The notes: generated by a model from the letters alone, not told the origin. Positions 1 through 5,965 are shown, numbered from the stretch's first letter. The stretch: DNA of 13,515 nt from JBAYVY01 sp041674345 (GCA_041674345.1 JBAYVY010000054.1:1-13515), one strand, 5' to 3'. Made by a program: numbers and translations.

Positions 1-20
1 CGTGTCGTCCGTGCCGCCAT
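1..20 (-). CDS. Start of an unidentified minus-strand gene (partial)
   Basis: Only the first six codons (M-A-A-R-T-T) lie in the window; the gene runs off the left edge. The call rests on a strong ribosome binding site: on the minus strand AAGGAGG stands seven bases before the ATG at position 20. It follows the broken PEP-CTERM gene in the same direction with about 215 bases between, in which I see no clear terminator or promoter. No function can be assigned. Confidence 0.45.
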
Positions 21-235
21 GATGGAACCTCCTTGCTCGTTGGCTGCCGTCGGATCGCCGTCCGGGGCGACCCACCACTACATCTTGTCGGCTATCCCCC
101 CGCGAAAACTGTCATGCACCCGTGCGAACCCCCGGAACCTCCGAACCCGACCCCGGAAGACCGCGTCTGATAAAATCGCACCGGACCCCCGAACCCATAG
201 CCCCGCCTCCGGTGGTTTCCGCGACATCACCAATT

Positions 236-1010
236 TCACCACCGCTCGCCGCGACGTCGCCAGCCGATCGTCGCACACACGGTCACGGCGAGCATCGACA
301 TCGGGGCCGGTTCGGGAATGACGCCGATCGTGAAGTCATCCGAACCGAAGACGAAGTTGCCGCCTCCGAGTACGCCCTCCTCGTTCACTTCCAACGTACC
401 GGTGACAATGATGGAGGTGAAACCGGCGGGATCAACGATGCCGACGAAGGCATGACCGCCGACCGAAGGAGCGTCGCCGGGATACATCGCCCCGTAGCCC
501 GGCAGAACGTAGCCGGGATCGTCCGCGGTGGTGCGATCTTCAAAGAGGAAGCCGACCGACTGGTAGTCGGGGTTGGTGTCGAACCAGCCGCCGACGGCAT
601 AGATGGGTATCGCCGAGGAAATGCGGAAGACGGTCGGATACGGATCGCCGCGATGGTCTTCAAACAGGCCCCACAAGCCGGACCTCGCCCAGTTGTAGTT
701 GGTCGTCATACCGTGCGAGTGGGTGGCGTAAGCGCCGCCCCAGATGTCCTTGGCGGCCGCGGTCCACGTGATGCTCTGACTGACGACGCTGTACGGGGAA
801 TTGTGATCGTTGATGCCCGGCGAACGCGCGCCATCCCACGCGTGAGGACTCGAATCCCTCGCTCAGCGTCGCCAGGCCCAGTTCGGTCAGCCGGCCGAGA
901 TATTCGGCTTCGATCTTGTAGCGTTCGACCGCCGCGTCGGCCGACACGCCGGCGAGAATCAACGTCAACATCCACGCTCATAGCGGGCCCGTTCGCATTT
1001 GTGATTTCAT
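236..1010 (-). pseudogene. PEP-CTERM sorting-domain protein, broken by a stop codon and a frameshift
   Basis: This would be an exported protein with a C-terminal PEP-CTERM signal, which in this family is processed by an exosortase at the inner membrane. The C-terminal frame (to 236) ends in a Pro-Glu-Pro motif (VIPEPAPMSM), a hydrophobic stretch and an RRRGER tail, the classic tripartite signal. Two lesions interrupt it. From the ATG at 1010, which has GGGAG eight bases upstream, the frame reads MKSQMRTGPL, then TGA at 980-978, then AWMLTLILAGVSADA, which looks like one signal peptide with an in-frame stop. Near 844-851 the frame shifts by one base: GFES in one frame continues as SPHAWDGARSPGIND in the next. 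A start at 971 would avoid the stop but leave a signal peptide without its basic N-terminus. The body is not a domain I recognise. Full length would be about 257 residues. Sequencing error is the alternative to true decay. Confidence 0.75.
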
Positions 1011-1238
1011 AAGCCGACTCCCGGTGCGTAATGTAGCGGATGAAAAAGCGGAGCGCCACTTTATTTTGCGTTAATTTACGATGTGAATGACGTGTGGCGG
1101 GTACATGGCGTTGCGTCAAAAACGGGCGCGAATGCGGTATGAAAATCGAACCTTTTGCGACATACCCGGATTCTTCGTTTTTACCGCGTTTTTCGAAACG
1201 GATAATTAGCAGTGGTTCTGGATGCCGCGACCTGTCAA

Positions 1239-1261
1239 CCCGAGCTCGGGATAAGCGAAGA
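1239..1261 (+). repeat. Possible solitary insertion-sequence end
   Basis: These 23 bases match 19 of 23 bases at 13414-13436, including the exact 13-mer GGATAAGCGAAGA, in the same orientation. The right-hand copy lies just ahead of a new ORF with a good ribosome binding site and looks like an IS left end. No transposase follows this copy, so it would be a remnant. The first half contains the perfect palindrome CCCGAGCTCGGG. A chance match is possible. Confidence 0.3.
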
Positions 1262-1267
1262 CCTCCG

Positions 1268-1307
1268 CCCCAAAACACCCCCGCCGACCGGCGTTTGGGC
1301 CGGGCGG
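1268..1307 (-). terminator. Candidate rho-independent terminator after the second PEP-CTERM remnant
   Basis: On the minus strand a nine-base stem with one mismatch (1299-1307 with 1284-1292) encloses a six-base loop and is followed by GGGGGTGTTTTGGGG. The T-run is short and broken by G, so the call is weak. It lies about 80 bases past the stop at 1389. Confidence 0.3.
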
Positions 1308-1388
1308 TCGATGACTTTGTTTTCGTCGAAAACCAAATCATCACCAAAGCAATATTGTTCGGCGAATATAGCTTGTTTGCCGTCGCGA

Positions 1389-1673
1389 TCATTTGCATCG
1401 ACGGCGACCGATGCTCAGTGTTACGCCGAGCATCAGCGCGGTCAGCGTTGCGGTTCCGGCACGGGCAGGGGGAAGGGCAGGCCGGAACTGGTGTTGATCG
1501 TGAGGCCATCGAGCGGATTGCCATTGCCATCAAGCACCGACGCGGTGGTGAGAATGGCGGTGTGGAGGAAATCGGCGGAGGCGGTGTCGCTGGACACCAG
1601 CGGAAGCGGTGCGGGGGAACGTCAACGCGATGGCGCATACATACAAGCACGATGCAAAACGTGAAGTCTTGAT
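1389..1673 (-). pseudogene. Second PEP-CTERM protein remnant, start codon lost and doubly frameshifted
   Basis: Read on the minus strand, three frame segments join into a short exported protein. From 1673 the frame reads IKTSRFASCLYVCAIALTF then PRTASA, a good signal peptide, but its first codon is ATC where ATG is expected; AGAGGAG lies upstream at a normal distance. The middle lies in another frame (DTASADFLHTAILTTASVLD, then GNGNPLDGLTINTSSG) and ends in PVPEP. Just after PEP the frame shifts back and continues TLTALMLGVTLSIGRRRCK and stop, the hydrophobic and arginine-rich end of a PEP-CTERM signal. The first and last segments share a frame, so the two shifts compensate. In the middle frame the protein would stop two residues after PEP. 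The product would be unusually short (about 95 residues), so an internal deletion is also possible. Confidence 0.65.
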
Positions 1674-1804
1674 GGCTCTCACTCCTCTACTTGTTTTGAA
1701 TGACCAGATCTAATTTTGAGGCGACACGGTGAAGCATGGCCGAGTCGGAGGCGAAATCAATTTTGTCGCATGGCGGCATCCCGATGAGTAGCGCGGACCG
1801 GGGG

Positions 1805-1829
1805 AACGGGGGCTGACGCCCGGAAGCCC
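1805..1829. repeat. GC-rich hairpin of GGGGGCTGACGCCC type downstream of the ATPase
   Basis: GGGC-TGAC-GCCC at 1810-1821 forms a small stem, and GGGCT (1810-1814) can also pair with AGCCC (1825-1829). It lies 27 bases past the ATPase stop and could act as a weak terminator, though no T-run follows. I recall similar GGGGGCTGACGCCC palindromes between genes of planctomycetes; that is memory, not a search. The rest of 1674-1855 shows nothing else. Confidence 0.3.
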
Positions 1830-1855
1830 GCCGCTGAACGGGGAAGACGCCGTTG

Positions 1856-2494
1856 TTAGTTTTTGGGACGGTAGCGCAGAATGCGTAATGCGTTGAGGAC
1901 GACGACGACGGTCGATCCTTCGTGCAGCAACACCGCCAGCGAGATCGGTGTGAAGCCCAGCGCGGCGATGGGAGCGACGACCGCGATCACGCCCAGCGCG
2001 ATGACCAGATTCTGTTTGATGATGTGACGCGAGAAGCGGCTGACGCCGATCGCTTCACCCAGACGGTGCAGGTTTTTGCCGAGGATCACGATGTCGGCTG
2101 TTTCCATCGCCACGTCACTGCCGCCGCCCCCGGAAGAAGAACCGATGGCGATGCCGACGGTGGCGTTGGCGAGCGCGGGGGCGTCGTTGACGCCGTCGCC
2201 GACCATGGCGACGCGGTGGTATTGCGTATCGAGTTCGCGGATTTTGGCGAGTTTTTGTTCGGGCATGAGATCGGCGAAGAACTGGTCGATGCCGACGTTT
2301 TGCGCGATCGCCGCGGCGGTGCGCGCGTTGTCGCCGGTGAGCATGATGGTCTGTTTGACGCCGAGCGAGTGGAGTTGGGCGATCATGGATTGAACGCCTT
2401 GACGCGGTTGATCGGCCAGCGCGATCAGGCCCAGAATCGATTCGTTTTCCTGGATGACGACCACGGTCTTGCCGTGGGATTCGAGGGTGGTCAC
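1856..2494 (-). CDS. P1B-type metal ATPase, C-terminal part (P-domain and last membrane helices)
   Basis: This 212-residue frame completes the ATPase at 2559-4427. It has the end of the nucleotide-binding region, TGDN (53-56), the hinge motif GDGVNDAPA (99-107) and two closing membrane segments (about 163-201) with HEGST at 191-195. HEGST, with the SPC motif of the N-terminal part, marks the P1B-4 subgroup (CoaT/CtpD/PfeT-like; Co, Zn, Ni or Fe(II) efflux). The apparent GTG start at 2494 is probably not a true start: upstream the frame stays open and meets the N-terminal frame if the run of nine G at 2570-2562 is shortened by one. An extra SSSGGGG stretch (119-125) splits the normally compact GIAMG-x-GSDVA motif and matches a 13-base repeat. 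As a separate protein it could not transport. Confidence 0.85.
   Translation of the reverse strand: MTTLESHGKTVVVIQENESILGLIALADQPRQGVQSMIAQLHSLGVKQTIMLTGDNARTAAAIAQNVGIDQFFADLMPEQKLAKIRELDTQYHRVAMVGDGVNDAPALANATVGIAIGSSSGGGGSDVAMETADIVILGKNLHRLGEAIGVSRFSRHIIKQNLVIALGVIAVVAPIAALGFTPISLAVLLHEGSTVVVVLNALRILRYRPKN
2124..2136 (-). repeat. Ser-Gly-encoding 13-base repeat, copy 1 (ATPase)
   Basis: An exact copy of CTTCCGGGGGCGG on the coding strand, read as S-S-G-G-G-G-S between GIAIGS and SDVAMETAD. Most P-type ATPases have only about two residues here, so this looks like an in-frame insertion of about five residues. Confidence 0.75.
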
Positions 2495-2503
2495 GTGAGA
2501 TAG

Positions 2504-2531
2504 TTTCGGGTTTGGGGTTTCGGGTTTCGGG
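2504..2531. repeat. Four-copy heptanucleotide tandem repeat (TTTCGGG)
   Basis: Four consecutive 7-base units on the plus strand: TTTCGGG, TTTGGGG, TTTCGGG, TTTCGGG. In the reconstructed ATPase frame they encode a Pro/Lys-rich linker (FPKPETPNPK) just before VTTLESHGK. A change of one unit shifts the frame, so with the G9 run this linker holds two potential slippage sites. Confidence 0.8.
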
Positions 2532-2558
2532 AAAGAGTTGTCATCGGTACTCGAAACT

Positions 2559-4427
2559 TCACCCCCCCCCGGAGGACATGCCGGCTGAAGCCGGCACGCC
2601 GCATCCGGAAGTGGGTTTCGCGGCGGTGATCGTGCGACCGTTGACTGTGCCGCGGATGCCGACGCCCGGCGTCTGGTCGATATTCGTCACCGGCGGGAGC
2701 GTCAGATTTTTCCGCTGGGCGTGTTGAACGATGGCTTGCGCCAGCGGATGGCGGCTGCCTTGTTCAATCGCGGCGGTGAGCGTGAGCAATTCGTCCTCGG
2801 TGATCGACCCGGCCAGCGGAATGACATCGGTGACGGCGGGCGAGCCGGCGGTGAGCGTGCCGGTTTTATCGAAGGCGATGGCGTTGATTTTGCCGAGGTT
2901 TTCCAGGTGGACGCCGCCCTTGACCAGCACGCCGGATTTCGCGGCGCGGGCGATGCCGGACAACACCGCGGCGGGCGTTCCGATGGCCAACGCGCAGGGC
3001 GAGGCGGCGGTCAAAAACGCCATCGCCTGATAGAACCAACCGGCCCAGTTGCTGTGGTGTTCGCGCATGGGTTCGATGCCGGTCAGCGGCGGAACGATGG
3101 CGACGACCGCGGTGGCGAGAACCACGAGGGGAACATAAAAGCGTTCCACCCGATCGGTGAACATCTGCGTGGGACTTTTGGTCGATTGCGCTTCTTCGAC
3201 CATGCGGATGACTTTGGACAGGGTGTTGTCCTCCGCACGCTTGAGAACGTCGATCGTCAGCGCGCCGTTGCCGTTGAGCGTGCCGGCGAACACATCGTCG
3301 CCGGGCGATTTGTCCACGGGAATGGACTCGCCGGTGATCGCGGCCTGGTTGACGGCGCTGCCCCCGCCCCCGGAAGCAATGCGTCCATCGGCGGGAATCA
3401 GTTGTCCCGGCGCGACGAAAATCCGGTCGCCGATGCGTAGTTGTTCGACGGGCACTTCACGCCGGGAGTTGTCGGACTGGAGAAGGACGGCGGTTTTTGG
3501 TGCCAGTCGCGTCAGGGCCTGGATCGCGGAACGGGCGCGGTTCATGGCGAGATTTTCACCGGCCCCGCCGAGCGAAAAGAGGAAGAGCAGCATCGCGCCT
3601 TCCTCGTAGTGGCCGAGCGACGCGGCCCCGAACGCCGCGAGAAACATGAGCACGTCGATGTCGAGTCGAAAACGGATGAGCGTTCGGACGGTGTCTTGCG
3701 CGGGGTAGAACCCGCCGGCAATGTAGCTGACCAGCAGCAAGGCGATGCGGATGGATTCGGGGCCGCCGGACCAGTGAACAATCGCGCCGGCGAGGAGGAA
3801 GATGCCGGCGAGAATGGCCATGACCATTTCGTTGTTGGACAGCGCGGCACGGATCATGGAGGGTTGGGGTAGTTGAAGCGTGGCGGCGGGGGCGGATTTG
3901 GGGTGGACGGATTCGGAGGATTCCATGCGGGCTGAAGCCCGCACGCCGGTGGTCAGGCCGAGCAATTCGAGTTCTTCTTGGATGTGGTCGAGCGAGGTTT
4001 GATCGCGGTCGAACTCGAGGCGGAGGGTTTGCGACGCGGCATTGGCGACGCAGCGCACCCCCGGCAGTTTTTCGATGTGATTCTGAATCGTTCGCTCGTC
4101 CTGCGTGGAACCGATGCGGGCGACGGGCAGGATCAGGTGTTGGAGGGAAGGGGCGAAACAGGAACCGGCGGTTTGGAGATAGCCGTTGATCTGCGATAAT
4201 GAAAGCAGATCAGGATCGTAGTCCAGTTCAAGATAACCCCCGCCCCCGCCCCCGGAAGTTTTTTGCGCCGTGACAGGAGCGTCCGAGTCGTCGAAAATGA
4301 CGGTTGCTTTGCGGATGCCGGGTCGGCGGGCGAGGCGTTCTTCGATGCAATGGGCGCAGAGGGAACGGCGTTGAATCTGGGCCGGCAGTGTGATGGGCAG
4401 TCGCAGCGTATGGTTGGGCACGGGCAT
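2559..4427 (-). CDS. P1B-4-type heavy-metal-transporting ATPase, N-terminal part (Co/Zn/Fe-class)
   Basis: The product is an inner-membrane P-type ATPase for export of a transition metal. The 622 residues show an HMA-like domain with CAHC (24-27), a second HMA-like fold without CxxC (about 97-158), membrane pairs at about 201-242 and 256-290, an actuator domain with TGES (365-368), helices at about 430-448 and 465-488 with SPC (476-478), the phosphorylation site DKTGT (520-524) and the HP motif (560-561). SPC plus HEGST in the other part points to P1B-4; N-terminal HMA domains are less usual in that group. The ATG at 4427 lies 34 bases after a perfect TATAAT; longer frames up to 5288 run over the divergent gene and are not credible. 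The frame ends in GGG-stop at a G9 run and is continued by 1856-2494. Extra Gly stretches at 57-64 and 351-356 and a palindrome at 161-167 look like repeat insertions. Confidence 0.88.
   Translation of the reverse strand: MPVPNHTLRLPITLPAQIQRRSLCAHCIEERLARRPGIRKATVIFDDSDAPVTAQKTSGGGGGGYLELDYDPDLLSLSQINGYLQTAGSCFAPSLQHLILPVARIGSTQDERTIQNHIEKLPGVRCVANAASQTLRLEFDRDQTSLDHIQEELELLGLTTGVRASARMESSESVHPKSAPAATLQLPQPSMIRAALSNNEMVMAILAGIFLLAGAIVHWSGGPESIRIALLLVSYIAGGFYPAQDTVRTLIRFRLDIDVLMFLAAFGAASLGHYEEGAMLLFLFSLGGAGENLAMNRARSAIQALTRLAPKTAVLLQSDNSRREVPVEQLRIGDRIFVAPGQLIPADGRIASGGGGSAVNQAAITGESIPVDKSPGDDVFAGTLNGNGALTIDVLKRAEDNTLSKVIRMVEEAQSTKSPTQMFTDRVERFYVPLVVLATAVVAIVPPLTGIEPMREHHSNWAGWFYQAMAFLTAASPCALAIGTPAAVLSGIARAAKSGVLVKGGVHLENLGKINAIAFDKTGTLTAGSPAVTDVIPLAGSITEDELLTLTAAIEQGSRHPLAQAIVQHAQRKNLTLPPVTNIDQTPGVGIRGTVNGRTITAAKPTSGCGVPASAGMSSGGG
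2561..2612 (-). repeat. Composite palindromic element with a G9 run, at the ATPase break
   Basis: On the coding strand the order is ACTTCCGGATGCGG, then the palindrome TGCCGGCTTCAGCCGGCA (2596-2579), then TCCTCC, nine G (2570-2562) and TGAAGT. ACTTC at one border and GAAGT just past the other are inverted. It translates in frame as SGCGVPASAGMSSGGG before the TGA. With eight G the frame would run through into the C-terminal part. The palindrome with its GGCGTGC lead and nearby TCCTCCG recurs at 3926-3943, so this is a repeat family, not chance. Confidence 0.75.
3364..3376 (-). repeat. Ser-Gly-encoding 13-base repeat, copy 2 (ATPase)
   Basis: An exact copy of CTTCCGGGGGCGG read as A-S-G-G-G-G-S within the actuator domain, between DGRI and AVNQAAITGES. 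Relatives have about three fewer residues here. Confidence 0.75.
3926..3943. repeat. Palindromic repeat TGCGGGCTGAAGCCCGCA inside the ATPase gene
   Basis: Eight-base arms around GA. It is read in frame as part of GVRASARMESSES in the linker between the HMA-like region and the first membrane helix, where an insertion should be tolerated. It is a near copy of the palindrome at 2579-2596, sharing flanking GGCGTGC and TCCTCCG. Confidence 0.7.
4246..4258 (-). repeat. Ser-Gly-encoding 13-base repeat, copy 3 (ATPase)
   Basis: An exact copy of CTTCCGGGGGCGG, extended by further GGGGC units (three G5 runs in a row), read as T-S then six Gly. It lies inside the first HMA-like domain, in a loop between two strands, after VTAQK. 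Confidence 0.75.
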
Positions 4428-4460
4428 CTCGCGGGTGAACAGGTGGGGACGGATTGGCCG

Positions 4461-4466
4461 ATTATA
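4461..4466 (-). promoter_or_regulatory. -10 box of the ATPase gene, in a shared divergent promoter region
   Basis: On the minus strand this is a perfect TATAAT, 34 bases before the ATPase ATG at 4427. No good -35 stands 16-18 bases upstream. The overlapping plus-strand sequence TATACA (4464-4469) could serve the divergent zinc-ribbon gene. I see no clear metal-regulator operator (inverted repeat) between the two genes. Confidence 0.45.
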
Positions 4467-4514
4467 CATCGGGGGCTTGAAACGGAGCGATTTGTGGCTG
4501 AAGAGTTGGATCGG

Positions 4515-4844
4515 ATGCGGATCGAATTGCACTGCGTCAAATGCGGCCGGCGAATGGCAGTGCCCGTGCGATGGATGGGCCGGCTGGTGCGGTGTACGGG
4601 ATGTCAGACCGCCAACCGCGTGGAACGACCGGCAGAGGAGCCGGAAAAACCCGGAGGATTGCGCCTGCCGACACGAGTGTCCCATGCCCGGTATCTGGAC
4701 GAGGCGGAACAACAAGCGGCGGCGACGCTGACGACCCAACCGAAACAACGATGGAGCTGGGGCGTGTGGCTGCTGATCGCGGCGAACGCGGCGGTGGCGA
4801 TCGGCGCGACAGTGATGATCGTCATGAAAATCATGCGGCCGTGA
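4515..4844 (+). CDS. Small zinc-ribbon protein with C-terminal membrane anchor
   Basis: The 109-residue protein has an N-terminal zinc ribbon with C7-x2-C10 and C27-x2-C30 (CVKC, CTGC), a charged Glu/Pro-rich linker, and one hydrophobic helix at about 83-106 ending KIMRP, so it should be a tail-anchored membrane protein with the ribbon in the cytoplasm. Such ribbon-plus-helix proteins are common in planctomycetes and mostly uncharacterised; no specific function can be given. The ATG at 4515 places the ribbon at the very N-terminus as in relatives. A GTG at 4494, in frame and six bases after GGAG, has the better ribosome binding site and would add seven residues. It diverges from the ATPase gene, but that alone does not prove a shared role. 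Confidence 0.75.
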   Translation: MRIELHCVKCGRRMAVPVRWMGRLVRCTGCQTANRVERPAEEPEKPGGLRLPTRVSHARYLDEAEQQAAATLTTQPKQRWSWGVWLLIAANAAVAIGATVMIVMKIMRP

Positions 4845-4894
4845 AACGGCGATAAAAAATCGCGTGAGGAGGCAGGAGACATTATATTCGGCGC

Positions 4895-4936
4895 GCCGGA
4901 GATTCCGGCTCCTTACTCCTGACTCCTGACTCCTTC
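4895..4936. repeat. Hairpin plus four-copy heptanucleotide array (CTCCTGA)
   Basis: GCCGGA-GAT-TCCGGC (4895-4909) is a perfect six-base inverted repeat. It overlaps by one base a four-unit 7-base tandem array: CTCCTTA, CTCCTGA, CTCCTGA, CTCCTTC (4909-4936). The array is non-coding. The hairpin could serve as a weak terminator for the zinc-ribbon gene 50 bases upstream, but the tract after it is mixed C and T. This is the second 4 x 7-base array in the window. Confidence 0.7.
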
Positions 4937-4938
4937 TC

Positions 4939-5211
4939 ATGCGGTTTTCCCGGGGAAAAGATGAAAAAGGTAGCCCCGCCTGGACGCGAACACTTGCGGA
5001 TTCTTCGGGGAATATAGCAGATTCCGAAAAGGGCGCAGCGGAATGCGCAGTAAGCCCCGACTTATCCACAACAAAATCCGGCGGCGGACCCGCTGACACT
5101 GCCCCCGAACTGGCCGAAGTGATCGCCGCATGGCCCCGTCTGTTGGCGGCGGATCGGGCGGCGATTCTGGCGCTGGTCCGCCACCCCCGCAAGCAAGGGG
5201 GGCAGGTATGA
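4939..5211 (+). CDS. Small ORF of unknown function, coupled to the next gene
   Basis: A 90-residue frame. Its stop overlaps the start of the following gene as ATGA (5208-5211), a sign of translational coupling, so at least its 3' part is probably real. The C-terminal half (ELAEVIAAWPRLLAADRAA then ILALVRHPR) looks like a short helical domain. The N-terminal half (SPAWTRTLADSSGN) resembles low-conservation tails that I recall after planctomycete integrases, so this may be what is left of an integrase gene; that is a weak recollection. No ribosome binding site precedes the ATG at 4939, and the true start is uncertain. No catalytic residues of a tyrosine recombinase are present. Confidence 0.4.
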   Translation: MRFSRGKDEKGSPAWTRTLADSSGNIADSEKGAAECAVSPDLSTTKSGGGPADTAPELAEVIAAWPRLLAADRAAILALVRHPRKQGGQV

Positions 5212-5441
5212 AACCCGTCACCCCCATGAAAGCGATCCGCGCCAAGTGTCTGGACTGTAGCGCCGGGCAAACCGGTGAAGTCCGACACTGCCCCGTTACC
5301 GATTGCCCGCTGTGGACGTGGCGGTTCGGTAAACGCCCCGGTACGGTCGAAAAACGCGAGCTACGCCGCACATCTGGCCCGGCAAGCGATCCAACCGGGC
5401 AATCCGACCGATCTCGCTCCGCGTCCATCCTCCCCCGTTAG
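5208..5441 (+). CDS. Cysteine-rich CPVTDCPLW-motif protein (mobile-element type), probably frameshifted at its end
   Basis: The 77-residue protein begins MKPVTPMKAIRAKCLDCSAG and has four cysteines (14, 17, 28, 33) in C-x2-C and C-x4-C, followed by PLWTWRFGKRP. I recall this pattern (KAIRxKCLDC...CPVxxCPLW) from small phage and mobile-element proteins; the four cysteines probably bind zinc, but the role is unknown. The ATG overlaps the stop of the preceding ORF, and a G-rich sequence serves as ribosome binding site. After residue 48 the frame becomes Arg-rich and unconvincing, while the adjacent frame reads KNASYAAHLARQAIQPG and runs to 5511. The switch lies at an AAAAA run (about 5350), so a one-base error or slippage probably separates the native C-terminus. 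Confidence 0.6.
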   Translation: MKPVTPMKAIRAKCLDCSAGQTGEVRHCPVTDCPLWTWRFGKRPGTVEKRELRRTSGPASDPTGQSDRSRSASILPR

Positions 5442-5475
5442 CCATGCGGCTGGCGGACTGGCGATCAATCTGCCA

Positions 5476-5503
5476 TTGACATATCCATACAAATCCCTAA
5501 CAT
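5476..5503 (+). promoter_or_regulatory. Candidate promoter upstream of the UmuD remnant
   Basis: TTGACA (5476-5481, consensus) and TAACAT (5498-5503, four of six) are 16 bases apart, 35 bases before the ATG at 5538. I see neither an E. coli-type (CTGT-N8-ACAG) nor a Bacillus-type LexA box here, so SOS control is not shown. Confidence 0.4.
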
Positions 5504-5537
5504 GTGCTTAGGGGGTAGGGGGTGATACAGGTGGCGC

Positions 5538-5867
5538 ATGGGATGGTTACATTTCATCATCGGATCAATCGCGGCGGGTTTTCCGTCGGCGGCGGAGGGC
5601 TATGAGGATGAGCCGCTGAACCTGCATGACTGGCTGGTCCAACATCCGGCGGCGACATTCTTCTACCGCGTGCGCGGCAACGCGCTGTTTGCCGAAGGCA
5701 TCAGCGACGGCGCGGTGCTGGTGGTGGATCGGTCCATCCATCCCGTACCCCCGCTGGCTGGACCCGACCGTCACCGACGCCGGGGCCGTCGCCGATCTAC
5801 TGCGGCCCTACCCGTCCGAACTGATGATGGCTACCCCCGTCAGCGCCTGCGTCAACAACACCCGTAA
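5538..5867 (+). pseudogene. umuD: UmuD-like SOS protein, N-terminal half only, catalytic serine replaced
   Basis: Residues 1-69 match the start of UmuD, the self-cleaving subunit of the Pol V type translesion complex. AAGFPSAAEGY holds the Ala13-Gly14 self-cleavage site, followed by the serine-protease lid region HPAATFFYRVRG and ISDGAVLVVDRSIHP. Where UmuD has GDSM with the nucleophilic serine, this reads G47-N-A-L, so the serine is lost. After SIHP the alignment stops: the region with the catalytic lysine is absent and the frame runs on as Arg-rich nonsense to 5867. From 5746 another frame encodes the end of an SRAP protein. The remnant therefore cannot be autocatalytic. Start chosen at the ATG after AGGTGG. 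Confidence 0.75.
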
Positions 5868-5898
5868 CGAGGGGCCGGGATGCGTTGAAGCCGCCTGA
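5746..5898 (+). pseudogene. SRAP (YedK/HMCES-type SOS-associated) protein, C-terminal fragment
   Basis: In the frame one base from the UmuD remnant, 50 codons read YPRWLDPTVTDAGAVADLL then RPYPSELMMATPVSACVNN and end TRNEGPGCVEAA. This is the C-terminal end of the SRAP family, whose members bind abasic sites in single-stranded DNA through an N-terminal cysteine. The catalytic N-terminal part is absent. There is no start of its own; the fragment begins at the point where UmuD similarity ends, at a CCCCC run. A deletion that fused two neighbouring SOS genes would explain this. Confidence 0.75.
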
Positions 5899-5940
5899 CA
5901 TAGCGTCATCGCTGGCGTCCTGAGTGGCCATCGGGTACTT

Positions 5941-5965
5941 TGCATCACAACAAACATTCGATGCA
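5941..5965. promoter_or_regulatory. Inverted repeat TGCATC/GATGCA before the nuclease gene
   Basis: Six-base arms (5941-5946 and 5960-5965) separated by 13 bases, centred about 32 bases before the nuclease ATG. Placement would suit a repressor site. It is short enough to arise by chance, and I found no other copy. Confidence 0.25.

Larger units (their letters stand above)
1011..1388. other. Intergenic region between the two PEP-CTERM remnants
   Basis: No convincing gene in 378 bases; the ORFs here are high-GC shadows. On the minus strand it should hold the promoter of the gene starting at 1010; the stretch 1060-1090 is AT-rich, but I could not settle on a -35/-10 pair. It also contains a candidate terminator hairpin (1284-1307) and an insertion-sequence-end-like motif (1239-1261), listed separately. 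Confidence 0.5.

Noticed and set aside
122..1012. Plus-strand ORF of 296 codons over the first PEP-CTERM gene
   Set aside because: Its translation is Arg-rich and low in protein-like pattern, and the opposite strand has the signal peptide and PEP-CTERM motif.
706..1650. Minus-strand ORF of 314 codons spanning both PEP-CTERM remnants
   Set aside because: It runs through both genes in the wrong frame for most of its length; the recognisable segments lie in other frames.
4965..5035. tRNA-like sequence (antisense) in the small ORF with the WTRTL motif
   Set aside because: I could not fold an acceptor, anticodon and T arm; only a vague T-loop likeness is present.
4428..5288. N-terminal extension of the ATPase frame up to 5288
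   Set aside because: It overlaps the zinc-ribbon gene and a tandem repeat, and shows no domain. The TATAAT at 4461-4466 and the HMA-like domain place the start near 4427.
5440..5540. LexA operator before the UmuD remnant
   Set aside because: No CTGT-N8-ACAG or GAAC-N4-GTTC match was found; other LexA box types cannot be excluded.
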